A stretch of DNA of 64,000 nucleotides, from NCBI GenBank assembly GCA_027186245.1, contig CP114484.1:6232001-6296000 (forward strand). Reading direction: 5' to 3'. The translations under genes and the position numbers were made by a program. This document shows, piece after piece, positions 12,642 through 22,908 of this stretch. How positions within the stretch are numbered: the first letter of the stretch is position 1; the number at the start of each line of letters is the position of its first letter. Below the pieces are notes generated by a model that had not been told where the DNA came from, made no database searches, and saw only the letters and a program-made list of their open reading frames with translations. This DNA is from Coriaria nepalensis. Its lineage: Eukaryota > Streptophyta > Magnoliopsida > Cucurbitales > Coriariaceae.

Positions 12642-15600
12642 ATTGCAAAGGCAGAAACTGATGCAATTACCTCAGCATCAGCAACTCCTTGCTCAACAAC
12701 AGTTCAGGCAATCTGCCATGCAAGGATTAGCCCAGGTATTATTGACAGCTACATTTTTTATTTATCTTATGGGTATAGTCTCAACATTGTTAATAGGGTC
12801 AGGTATGTCATTCATGTGTGGATGTGTGAATGTAATGATGTATATGAGCATTAGGTATGTGCATGGAGCGGTTTTGGCACCGCACCAAAAATTTGCGGTG
12901 CGGGGGTCTGAAACCGCATTGCATTTTTGTATTTTGAACACCGCACCGACCGCTCTGCGCCGGTGAATTTCGGTGCGGTTGCGGTTTAATGACAAAAAAA
13001 AGGCTTTTTTAGTAGCATAATTAATATAGTAATAGGTAGGGTTATATTGATAAATGATCAAGGTTAATGTTTTCTCTATGTCATTTTACCTTAATATCAT
13101 AATCTAAAGATTCAAAACAACTTTCAAATATATCAGAAATTTGTAACCCATCAAGGCATTAACTCAATATCATCCAAATGAGATATCCAACCCAAGTTAC
13201 ACAACAACAGTACAAATCTACACTTTCTAAATTCCAAATTTCCAACAACACAACGTTTTGAATTGAATAACACAACATTTTTACATTTAGACGATGAAAC
13301 TCTCTGCATACGATGATTGTGCATAATGGATCTGCAAAATTTCAATTATTCGACCAAATAAATATGAATGAAAAGAATATATGAAAAAATAAAAGAAGTA
13401 AATCATAAATATAAAAAAGAATGAACCATCTTCTTCCTTGAAGTCTTCTAGAGCATCCATTGTATCCACTTCAAAAATGATTGTATCCACTTCAAAAATC
13501 AATATCAATATCAACAGGCAATCGTAAAAATAATTTATATCAATATAAAATGGTAGTTTACTATATGGGTCGAAGGCCTCATCGACCTGTCGAGTAAACT
13601 GTAAGTTATGATACTCGACAAGTCGATGGCCCCATCGACCCGTCAAGTATACTAAAAATTATTACACCCGAGCAATCAATGCTAGTGTGGGATATTTATA
13701 GCCATTTAACTTCCACCACCCTAAGATATCGAATCCCGCAAAGTTTGAAACACTACCATCAATTTCCAAATTTTGCTATATCTCTAAAGCCTATTGAGTG
13801 TCACTGGTGTCCCCGCACAAATGGTTAAAGAAGGTCATCTCAACCTCATTAGGAGTAGTACGTAAAGATGGACTATGAGAAGACTCTGCATGTGTATGTG
13901 CCGGTGCAGACTGTGATTCTACACCCTTTTAATCGAAGGAACTTCATCAAAATGTTTCCGGCCTTTCCACTCTTCTCTCCCCCGGTTTCCACAACAGATG
14001 TATCTCTAGATTCCCCATCTAAATTACTACCTTCATTATCCTCATCAAATAACACTTCATTATCCTTATTATCTGATGGCGCTTGAGTGATGTCATCATC
14101 TATTTCAATAGGAGGCCCCTGTGTAGTTGGAAAATCCTTCATACAAAAAAAATGGAGAAATTTAGACCTAGACAGTGCAAGTAAAGTAGAGAAACTGATT
14201 TAGGAGGTTGATATTGATTCCTATTGCATGTAATGACATGATACTACATGTAAACGTTTATGAGTTAGAGCAACATGATACTACATGTCGAAGAGGCTTC
14301 CACACTTCTAGATTGAGTTGTGAGTTGCGGCGGAGAGAGCTTCCGGCGGACATATGTTGTGCTTCCTATTCCAACTAGCCATGAGAAGATGGAGAAGATG
14401 GAGGATTTGCTTGCTTTTGAAGAGAGAGTCCCACACGGCTGGTAGCTTATCGGCCGACAGGAGGAACGACTGAAGGGGAGACAGTGGCAGCCGGAGAAGG
14501 GGGAGGCTGTTGGTTCCGTTCGATGTGATGAAACGCAAGGGGAGGGAAGGGGGGAAAAGGGGCTCGTATCAGTGGTAGGAAGGGTTTCATGTTGTTTAGT
14601 GTTGACCTTTTTTTTTTTTTTTTAAAATATAAATAAACATATGTGGGGGCCCGCTCAACGACCTGATAAAACCTGCACCGTAGGTTCGGTTGCGGAGCCC
14701 CGACCGAAATGATAAAATATTTATAGAATCCGACCGCACCGCACCAAAACGTGCGGTTTGATCGGGTTCGGAGCCACCTGCTCACCCCTAATGAGCACAT
14801 ATGGAAGTATTGACTAGTATCTTGTACCTAACTTCTTAATTATGAGGATGTATTTGTATGGGAACTTTTACTTTTGTTAGAGTCTAAATCAAAGTTGAAA
14901 GGTGGCAATTGTCTTTTGATGTTTAAGAATAGCCTTATATTGAGAGGGGTTTGGAATAATTAATGTTATTCAAAATGTGTGGAAATCGGAGAGAATTATG
15001 CTTGTCTAGGATAAAATTTGTTACAGAATCTTGGTCTCTCTCTCTCTTTCGATTTATCTCTCGTCCAAACTAATTCATGGCCTTTGTTAGTCTTTATGCA
15101 TGTTTATTAATAATTTACTTTTAAGTGCACCATTGGAATTTCATAGTCAATGGCTTAAATAACATCAGTTTCTCTTTTGACGTGGTGGGTGAAATTCATC
15201 CAGAGAACTATGCTTAATCTTTGTCTGTTATCTGTATTCTGCAGAGCCAATTACCACAGCTACATGATTTGCAGGGCCAGACACAGCAGAAGTTTCAGTC
15301 GGTAAGCTTACATATAGCATTTGACTTTCCATTCTCCCCAACACCATTTTGGGGATTTTTATCTTACAATAATGCTTGTGTAAATCCTTAACAATCAACC
15401 GACTCATAATGGACATTAATGCCATGTTTAACTGAACCACATTAGTGAAGTTAAAGCACTCATGTTGTAACAAGTAACTTATCTAATGTTTTTATACTTG
15501 GACACTCTTTCAAATATTTTGAGAACTAGTTTTGTATAACCATCAATTTATTTTTTCCCTAGTTACATGGGCAGCATCAGATGCAATTTTCTCAATCTCT

Positions 15601-18009
15601 GGGGCACCAACAATTTCAGGGAAGGCAGTTGCCTTCTGGACATGTTCAACACAGCCTGGGTCAAAGCCAACTTACTCAAGGAAATCAGATGAATCGCCAC
15701 CTGAGCCAGTTTTCTGGCGCTGCTAATAGTGCTCTGTTCAATGCTGCTGCTCAGACAACACCCAGTTCTCAAATGGTCAGATTCATTATATATATTGTTT
15801 GACTCTTAGTGTCTTCCTTTTACGCACACAGTTAAATAGATAATTCTGAGTGAGTATTATTGATGGTTTAAATGAAGCAAAATTAAATTCCTTTAGGTAA
15901 ATGTTACAACTCACTGTAATTTGACACCCTGCTCCAAAAATATTTTAGAGCACATCATTGCACCTGGTGGAAATTTTCGGCATAATAGTGTTATTGATGC
16001 TGCTTCATAGAATGAAGTGGCTGAGCAAAGTAATATATTGTCAGCACTCACACCTAATTGAGATATAGGGCCATTGTTCTCCAGTTGTTCTTAAGTCTTA
16101 ATGACATGCTGCCAATTCTTTCCAGTTTGGTGCTCATCTTTTTATGTTTATTTCTACTTCCGTATGGTGCAGCATACTGCATTCAACTTTCATTTCACAG
16201 AATGTCAGAAGTTATGTCCTGCAGCGCTCTGTAGATTTTTTAAAACAAAAATTTAGGGATTTGCAGTCATAAAAAATAATTCGTTGCATGCTGATCCTTT
16301 AACTAGAGATGTTTGTTTGTATTTTCTAGCCGATATTATGAATATTTTTCTTTTCTCCTCTCTGAATTCGCTTCTCTCATTCTCACAGTTTTTGTCTTCA
16401 TTTTCATTGGTATCATTGTCAATCTCTCTTTCATAACATACACCTTCATTTTCTAAAAAATTGCCAAGTGAACTTTTTCCTTCAGGATCAGAGACTCTTT
16501 TTGGTAGAAGTATATGTTTGTAAACTTTTTCCTTCGATGTCTGCATACTGGTCATTAAACCCCAACAAATAGCGAAGCCATGAACTAAATTTCCACGATT
16601 ATCCCTAAACATGATGCCTCCACCAGAGATCCCAGGATTTTCTTTGCAAGCCCCATCGATATTGACTTTAAACCTGCCAGTAGAAGGAGAAATCCACGTG
16701 AGTCTCTTACAAGAAAAGGAAGGGGAATAAAGGGTAATTTTTAGGATGTCTATCCATGTATGTTGTAAACTGACACATAATGGTGAAAATGTTATGTATA
16801 TCTATGAATCATATACTTGGCCAGTTCTCCCCTATTATTTGCACATTCAGTCATGTTGTGCATCAGTTTATTTTTCCCTATGTACTGTTTCTCCATATGT
16901 TGTTTTCTCTATCTCTATTTTAAGGCTTGTTTTCCTTTAATCATCAATTTACTATTTCATGACATATCTAATTGTAAATTTATCCAGATTCCAAATATTT
17001 CATCCACCATGCCATCTCAACAAATGATGCCACGGATGCAGGTTCGTTAAAATGTGCTTAACCAATGTTGTTTTACTATTTAGTTCAATTTTGTGGTCGA
17101 AGAGAGGAAGTTGACTTTGATCTAAAGTCTATTACTAGTTCCGGTTGCAAGAGGCGGAATGAATTCTAAAACTGGGTAGATTTTACTGATCATTGAATGA
17201 GTAATTATCTCAGAACTTGCAAGTGTAATACTATCTTTCAGCATGTGGCAATAGAATACCAACTTCATAGGCCAATTACTATAGCAATACCCTTTCTGGT
17301 CTGGAAGGTTGTTGAGTAGTTGACTCTATACCAAATCATGGATACTCCATACGCAAATAGATTTTGTTTCCCTGCATTTCCTACTTGTTATCTCTGTTTT
17401 CCATTAGTTGGTACAAGTCTGATTATCACAGTTTTTTTCAATGGTCAGATGGTAAATCTGTTGATTTCATTCTGAATTTACTTAGAAGTAGTTTACTATC
17501 ATGTTCTATGCTTACTCAGTTCCACTGGGAATTAATGGCCAGTTCTTTCTCAGTAGAAAGATAAAAGTCACGAGACGGAATGTGCATGGTTTTTTACTTT
17601 TCGCCACTTTTTATTCCTATTAATACAAAGAAAACATTAATGGCAAGAACTGGTTTTGGTGTTTTGATGTCAACTAATACAGAAGTCCTATCAAGCTGAC
17701 TTTCTTTATTTATTTGTTTGCCATCTTTTTATTTTCTCTTCATAAATATCTTATGATGTTCATGACATATTCTTTTGTGATCGATTTACTCTACAGTTTG
17801 GTTTACCTGGTAGCAACACCCAACGTAGTCATGCTTCCCAAATTTTGAGTGACCAGAGTAGGGAACTTACCTTATCTCTAATTTTACCACAAGCTTTATA
17901 TATATATATATATATACTTTTTAAAATATTTGCCTAATGTGCTATTCACGGTATTTTTTTTTTCAGTGTTTAATATGGGAGCGGCTAATCCTGGAGCTAT
18001 GATGCCTAT

Positions 18010-18087
<78 letters not shown>

Positions 18088-18244
18088 ACAGCAACAGCAG
18101 CAGCAACAACAGCATAGTTCACAAGGTGCGTTTGGTAATATGCCCTCCAATGTCCAGAATCTACAATCAGGAATGGTAGCCCTTCAAAACATGCAACAAA
18201 ATCATCCCACTTTCGCCCAACAGCGACAACAAAACCAACAGTAA
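7701..18244 (+). CDS. MED8: Mediator of RNA polymerase II transcription subunit 8
   Basis: Head-module subunit of Mediator, the nuclear complex that links transcription factors to RNA polymerase II; in Arabidopsis MED8 is linked to flowering, defence and organ size. Coding exons: 7701-7939, 8622-8746, 9311-9435, 9509-9692, 11300-11398, 11498-11562, 12451-12735, 15245-15301, 15563-15775, 16988-17041, 17797-17857, 17967-18244. Phases agree throughout and give 594 residues (Arabidopsis about 524). The conserved N-terminal half includes ERLNAAVQQQLNLEAVKTRA, ISRILEDFDAYGRTNTTPKW and KAYGFGTRQGP. The C-terminal half is Gln-rich and low-complexity: 11 Q in exon 7 (about residues 330-340) and 34 consecutive Q at 518-551 in exon 12. 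The start ATG follows a CT-rich leader. Introns 4, 7 and 9 have been enlarged by inserted repeats. Confidence 0.95.
9120..9159. repeat. Perfect 18-bp inverted repeat, 4-nt loop
   Basis: In MED8 intron 2 the arms 9120-9137 and 9142-9159 are perfect reverse complements around the loop CGCA. They are AT-rich with the core TAGTATGTATATATA. The element could fold as a hairpin in RNA or cruciform in DNA. It may be a remnant of a small foldback transposon or a purine-pyrimidine simple-sequence expansion. Confidence 0.85.
9741..10101. mobile_element. Tourist-like MITE (PIF/Harbinger type)
   Basis: A 361-bp block in MED8 intron 4 with terminal inverted repeats: the left end GGGGCATGTTTGGTTCGATT matches the reverse complement of the right end, GGGCACTTTTGGTTCGATT, with few differences. 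The GGGC...TTTGGTTC ends are typical of Tourist/Harbinger MITEs. The flanking trinucleotides are GTA (left) and TTA (right), so the expected TTA target duplication is imperfect. It has no coding capacity. Near its right end is a hexamer repeat of CCATTC (10021-10074, eight perfect copies and one variant). Confidence 0.75.
10210..10966 (-). repeat. 215-bp tandem triplication, possibly in a solo LTR
   Basis: Three near-identical copies of a roughly 215-bp unit start at about 10337, 10552 and 10766, each beginning AAGGAAACA and containing ACCTTATGGATAAGTGAAAA and CATCTAGAATCAG. They lie in MED8 intron 4. The sequence to their left (10210-10320), on the minus strand, has CTTGTATATCCTATTGAAAT and related text resembling copia LTR ends, so the copies could be U3 repeats of a solo LTR. 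I could not fix LTR ends or a target duplication, so only the triplication is firm. Confidence 0.65.
12148..12170. repeat. Poly(C) run of 23 bases
   Basis: An uninterrupted C homopolymer in MED8 intron 6, followed by GCCGG. Such long C runs are rare in plant DNA. It could be a real G-quadruplex/i-motif-forming tract or an assembly artefact, since sequencers misjudge such runs. Confidence 0.85.
12852..14790. mobile_element. Non-autonomous hAT-type DNA transposon with 8-bp TSD
   Basis: A 1,939-bp element in MED8 intron 7. The left end TAGGTATGTGCATGG and the reverse complement of the right end, TAGGGGTGAGCAGGTGG, form imperfect terminal inverted repeats. The flanks are ATGAGCAT (12844-12851) and ATGAGCAC (14791-14798), an 8-bp target duplication with one mismatch, which is the hAT signature. 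Both subterminal zones carry repeated motifs of the type GCGGTGCGG / ACCGCACC, as hAT elements do. Inside I see only short reading frames, such as an acidic one at 14142-13873 on minus, and no transposase domain I can name. Confidence 0.85.
16253..16710 (-). pseudogene. RNase H fragment of a LINE, antisense in MED8 intron 9
   Basis: Minus-strand translation from about 16690 gives FKVNIDGACKENPG, then GGGIMFRDNRGNLVHGFAI, which is the start of the RVT_3-type RNase H domain of plant non-LTR retrotransposons, with the first catalytic Asp in the NIDGA motif. The frame stays open to 16253 but the later part (acidic, asparagine-rich) no longer resembles RNase H. No RT or endonuclease adjoins it, so it is a 3' fragment. 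It differs from the RNase H piece in the LINE at 2640-2860. Confidence 0.7.
18011..18112 (+). repeat. CAG/CAA repeat encoding 34 glutamines
   Basis: In MED8 exon 12, 34 consecutive Gln codons (residues 518-551) made of interspersed CAG and CAA. The central part alternates CAG and CAA, a hexamer pattern that can itself slip. Reading other frames of this tract gives spurious cysteine-rich or alanine/serine-rich ORFs. Confidence 0.95.
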
Positions 18245-18930
18245 TGCAAGAACAAAACTACTTCCGGATTCAAAGGAATCTTCTCAGCGTTTCATTTGGA
18301 TGAACGATTGAATTTGGAGTTGAGGTAAATTGGAATCTTGAGAAGTGTGTTCAACTTAGATTCTACGGGTCTAGACCCAAACTAAAACTGACCGACGAAC
18401 GTAAGCAAATTTCTCACTTAATATAAGCGATGATGTCTATTTAGTTTGTGGCCAAGTTGATCATTTTTCTTCATGGGCCATCTTTACTAAATTTAGTTTT
18501 CTTTTAGTTTCTAAAAGGAAAAAAAAAAAGAAAAAGAAATTAAACATTTTTCTCATCGTGTTTCTGTATTATAAATTTCTGGTGAAAATTCTTGTGCAGA
18601 CTTGTCTGATTTGTCAAAGAACTGATGTTACTAATGTCTGGGTTAATATGAATCTTTGTAGCAAAGAACTCAAACCGTTGCTAGTATAACATATGCTAAA
18701 TCAAATTTGAATTTACAGGGGAAGGGTAATCTGTGAATAATCGAGCAATCTTTGTAAACAAATCACTAACAACTTGTAAACATTAAGAATCTTTGCAATT
18801 TTTCCAGACATTGCCACAAATAATTGACTTCTTTTTGGTCGAAATAAAAAGAGAGAAAAAAAGGTCAACCATTGGATCGCTTGTGCACTCTCAGCAGCCA
18901 ACTGAGTCGAGAATGCAATATGAAGGTTTA
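18245..18930 (+). other. MED8 3' UTR and intergenic spacer
   Basis: Non-coding sequence after the MED8 stop, with an A-rich run near 18520-18540 and no reading frame of note. A poly(A) signal could not be fixed with certainty. Confidence 0.5.
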
Positions 18931-18933
18931 CTG

Positions 18934-19413
18934 TTATAGGAAAAAAATGAGAAGGAAAAGGATGAGTAAGCAAGTCAGCAAGTTAGGGGATGCCCGTGCA
19001 CAGAAGTTACAGCATCTCTGTATAAACCATTCTAACCTGTTTTCAATACCACAAAGCATGACCATTACCAAAACAACACAAAAAGGGTTAAAAAAAAAAA
19101 AAAAAAAACCAATCAGGCAAATTAAGGAATAATAGTAATATGATGATGAAAATGTGGAAAGCACTTTAGCAGTAGTAGTAGTAGACGAAGCGGGCAAGGT
19201 TCTTTTGTGCAAGAGAGGGAGATTCTCAGCCGATGTACGGCTTGAATTAGGTGGTGAAAACGGCGGAGAAGGAGACGGTGAAGGGGAGAGGGAGTACTTT
19301 TGGTTTCCGGGACCATAGCTAATAGGAAGAGGAGATGGAGGGGTAGGAGGCGAAGAAGATGAAGATATGTTAATATCACGATCATGACCTCCATTGATAT
19401 TATTCATCTCCAT
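18934..19413 (-). CDS. Hypothetical Pro/Ser-rich small protein
   Basis: An open frame of 159 codons starts at an ATG at 19413. The first half is rich in Ser and Pro (SSSSSPPTPPSPLP, SPSPSPSPPFSPP), then comes LPLLHKRTLPASSTTTT, then a very hydrophobic stretch that reads through a run of T (the 19-base A run at 19090-19108 on the plus strand), giving many Phe. The first roughly 95 codons look like a real low-complexity plant protein. The Phe-rich remainder may be 3' UTR or intron read by chance. I do not recognise the family. It lies tail-to-tail with MED8. Confidence 0.35.
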   Translation of the reverse strand: MEMNNINGGHDRDINISSSSSPPTPPSPLPISYGPGNQKYSLSPSPSPSPPFSPPNSSRTSAENLPLLHKRTLPASSTTTTAKVLSTFSSSYYYYSLICLIGFFFFFFNPFCVVLVMVMLCGIENRLEWFIQRCCNFCARASPNLLTCLLILFLLIFFL

Positions 19414-20995
19414 TGCAGCGTATTATTACTACAATGAAATGGAAAAATTATGTACATACCTTTTCTCTCAGCTAATCGATCATCCCTTTCATTGAAGATT
19501 TTGGATGAGAGTTTAGTACTTCTTCTTCCCGGGATTTTTGGTTTTGAATCTTAGGTATTAAACCAAACGGTCAACTTCTTATTTTCTCTACTCCTCCACG
19601 TACCTTCCTTCATTATTTTTTTCATTTTCATATGTTTATTTATTTAATCATCTACATCAATGCTCGTTTTGAAAGGAGGTGCAGCTGTCCCTCAGAGAAA
19701 TAGATAGGAAATCTGGGAGTAACACTGAGGACCTGACCTCTTCAAGTCAGATAAGGAGTGTAGAGAAAGTAATGAGAGAAGTTGCTTAGAGATAAGTATC
19801 TCACTATTGACAAATAGCGGGGCTAGACAATAGACATCATGGGATTTGTCATTTGCATCCACGATAACTAACAGAAAAGGAAAATTAGTTATGCTCCTAA
19901 AGGGAATGATTCCACAATCCATGTTGTTAACATAAGTTGTTGATTTTTAGGAAAACAAATAAGGTCACTTAACGTGCAATCTTTTTTTCCATATGGGATA
20001 TTTTTATTTTATTATCAAATTGTAAGCATGCCAGTAAGCTGCAGGTACTAAAAATCCAAAGAAGCAATGCATGGAAGGTACATACAATCCAAAAATATAA
20101 TATGCTTTACATATATATATTTGTTTTCCCGATCACTAACTTTAAGCATCAGAGGGGGTTTACCGAACAAATCTCTGCACACTCTATTTGTCTCTTGGTG
20201 CAAGTATATAGGTAGTCGTGGACATACTACTGGTGGACCAACTTTTTCAACAACAGTTTGGTCGTCTGTGGAAAATGAGAGTCTGAAAGAGTAATACACA
20301 CTGGTACTGTTACTAGTGACCATCTCCAATAAGAAATGAACACCTCAGGTAAACACAATTGTGTTAGAACAAGGTCGGAGGCACCTTAGCCTTCTCGAGA
20401 GGAAAAGTCACAGGTGCTCTTCGTAGCTCTTTTATGGGGAAGAGGTAGACAGGAAAAAAAACATCAGCCAGGGCGCTCATGCTGATGCACAGGATTCTCA
20501 GGTAACATAGACATTTGAACGAGCAATAGATGGATGAATGGGAAATGTTGTGGATCGAATTAGGATAGAACTCCAGATCGCTGTGAACCCAGCACAAAGG
20601 CACTATAAGGAAGAGGAGGAGACTTCTGAAGGAAGGGGCTTAGTGAGGAATTTTTTTATGAAGCCAATGAGGCTCGTCTCGATCCGAGGCCAAAAGACAA
20701 TGACTAAAGACTCGGGCCCAGAGAGATCGAGGGGGAAAGAAAGTTTGAAGAACTAATGATTGAGGTGACCTGCAAAAATGAGTCATCGTCTATCTAGTGT
20801 AATGGACAATTGCGTCAAGAACTTGTCTAAGACTAATTCAAAATACAATAGCTTCATTTTTAGAGCATCTTCTCCATTAGGAGCATCATTAAGGAATGAT
20901 CATAATGATCTTTATAAGATTCATGTTGATGAGATCTCGGAGGATCGAGTGAATGGTTATCTTGGGAGTGGTGCATGGAGTCTTTTGAGTTAGAA
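19414..20995. other. Intergenic region with unrecognised short ORFs
   Basis: It holds several short open frames, including 20048-20329 on minus (93 codons, containing HQETNRVCRDLFGKPP) and 20778-20993 on plus (71 codons). None matches a family I know and no splice-linked gene model emerges. The stretch at 20520-20760 is more GC-rich than its surroundings, which may mark transposon-internal or captured sequence. Confidence 0.35.
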
Positions 20996-20999
20996 GGAT

Positions 21000-21783
21000 T
21001 GTTGTTAATCAAGCTTCTGCCATGATGGTACATGAGTAGAAGAAAGAGTTGGATCAAGTCCAATTTATAGCCAAAAGTTGAGAATTCGGTTCCTTGATTT
21101 TAGGTGCTGAGTTATTTATCCTATTTATTCTTAAAAGAATCTCAATAAACAAGATGAAGAGGATATTAGAAGGTGTTCTGTTTTGCTCATTTCAGTATTC
21201 TGTTTTTATGTTCTATTTTAGTTGACTTTTTTCTTCTATTGGATTTTGGCGTTGACTCTTTCTACATCGACTAGATCTTCTCAAACCAAACTTGTGAGAA
21301 TCGGTTTGAAGCAGATCGGATCAAGATGAAGAAGTTATGACTCATTTTATTGGCTGCTGCTATACTTGCTGTCATGGTAAATTAGCTGTTGTTTAGTAGT
21401 CTAATTATGCTTTCTTCCTATTATAGCAAGTTCAATAAGTCCATATGATCATGTTGGAGTTATTTTTGGATCAATTGGAAGCATGTTATCATTTTTGGTC
21501 CACCAACAAAAGTTGATTCTTGCTTTTCTGGTTTTTGCTTTCTGCTATGCAGATTTCATTTTGCTTTTAAGCAAATTTTAATTAAGTGTTATAGTAGGTT
21601 ATTTTTTCTGATTTGTAAGCAATCTAGTAAGGTCAATTGTACTTGTAATTATTATCAAAACTCATCTACTTATTGTATTGAAAATGTTCAATGCAAGTTA
21701 CACTTTTTGCAATCAAAACTTGTCTGAATATTATTACAACTTCATCTTCTTCCTTTGCTCTCTTTTCACTCGAATTCTATTCA
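21000..21783 (+). repeat. Copia 5' LTR
   Basis: It starts TGTTGTTAATCAAGC and ends TTCA directly before the primer-binding site. Its first 160-170 bases recur at 22733-22908 with a 9-10-base insertion in the second copy after AATCAAGCTT. The two copies differ at several places, so the insertion is not recent. Confidence 0.75.
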
Positions 21784-21794
21784 TGGTATCAGAG
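21784..21794 (+). other. Primer-binding site (initiator Met tRNA)
   Basis: TGGTATCAGAG directly after the 5' LTR, the usual start of reverse transcription in plant copia elements. Confidence 0.8.
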
Positions 21795-21891
21795 ATAATT
21801 TTTTAAGGGCCTGATAAACCTTTTTTTCTCATTTTCTTTCAATCACATGAATCTGGTCATAAGCTCACTTCACTCCCAAAAAACAAGAAAA

Positions 21892-22738
21892 ATGTCTAAT
21901 CCAAATCAAGTGACATTACCTTCACCACCAATATTCAATAGAAAAGAATACCATATCTGGAATGATAAAAATGCAGAACTACCTAATTGCATTTGATCTA
22001 TGGGAAGCCATTGAAGAAGGCTATGAAGCACAAAATGAAGATGCGTATCTCACTGTGAACCAGATCAAGGCTGAAAAGGAGAAAAGGCAAAGGAACTTCA
22101 GGGCCATGACAATGCTGCAATCAGCAATCTCTAATGAAATATATACAAGGATTCTTGGTGTCAAAAATGCCAAAACAACATGGGAAATATTGCACAATGA
22201 ATTCCATGGCTCAAAGAAGGTGAGAGCAGTAAACCTGCTTGTGGCAAAAAGGAATTTTGAAGCACTAAGAATGAAAGAAGATGAATCTGTCCAAGCTTAC
22301 ATTGATAAGCTAAATGAGGTGGTTAGCCAACTAAAACTGCATGGTGAGCATATTAAAGAAAGTGCTATTGTCAACAAAATGCTCATAAGTTTACCATCAA
22401 AGTTTGACTCCAAAGTTGATGCAATAGAAGAGAGTCATGATTTGTCCACTCTCACTTTAGGAGAACTTACTGGATCATTTGAGGCTAATGAGAAGAGGCA
22501 TCAGAATAGAACTCAAACATTGAGTGAGGGTGGATTCCAAGCCAAACAGAACAAACCTTGGAACAAGGAAGATCAACCGAGCAGGTCAAGTATGAACACT
22601 GAGCAGAGCGAAAAAAGAGAGCATACTTGCACTATTTGTACGTGGAAAGGACATTTTGAAGATGCTTGTTGGAATAAGAACAAGCCCCAATGTTCATACT
22701 GCTAAAGGCTTGGACATATTGAAAAGAAGGATTGTTTT
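21892..22738 (+). pseudogene. Copia gag (UBN2-type) remnant
   Basis: Capsid/nucleocapsid part of the copia polyprotein. An ATG at 21892 opens MSNPNQVTLPSPPIFNRKEYHIW, then a one-base frameshift near 21960 moves the rest to the frame starting at 21962 (247 codons). That frame shows the UBN2 pattern: DLWEAIEEGYE, AKTTWEILHNEFHGSKKVR and ESVQAYIDKLNEVVSQLKLHG. A first zinc knuckle CTICTWKGHFEDAC is intact (C-x2-C-x4-H-x4-C). A second begins CSYC and is cut by a stop at the deletion junction. Not functional. Confidence 0.85.
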
Positions 22739-22908
22739 TAATCAAGCTTTCTAGAGTATCTGCCATGATGGTACATGAGTAGAAGAAAGAGTTGGATCAA
22801 GTCCAATTTATAGCCAAAAGTTGAGAATTCGGTTCCTTGATTTTTTTGGTGCAGAGTTATTTATCTTATTTATTCTTAAAAGAATCTCAATAAACAGGAT
22901 GAAGAGGA

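Larger units (their letters stand above)
21000..22908 (+). mobile_element. Ty1/copia retrotransposon, internally deleted
   Basis: A collapsed copia element. The 5' LTR (21000-21783, TG...CA) is followed at once by the primer-binding site TGGTATCAGAG, complementary to initiator-methionine tRNA. A gag region (21892-22738) follows, and then a partial second LTR copy (22733-22908) matching the first 160-170 bases of the 5' LTR. Protease, integrase, RT and RNase H are absent. The join between gag and the LTR copy lies within the second zinc knuckle, and both LTR copies are preceded by GAAGGAT, a short homology that could have mediated the deletion. Confidence 0.8.

Noticed and set aside
13873..14142. 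Transposase gene within the MED8-intron hAT element
   Set aside because: The acidic ORF shows no BED finger or dimerisation domain that I can identify; a faint KHFDEVP in another frame is too short to count.
17896..18150. Minus-strand ORF with a long cysteine run
   Set aside because: It is the antisense reading of the MED8 CAG/CAA tract, with no other protein-like sequence.
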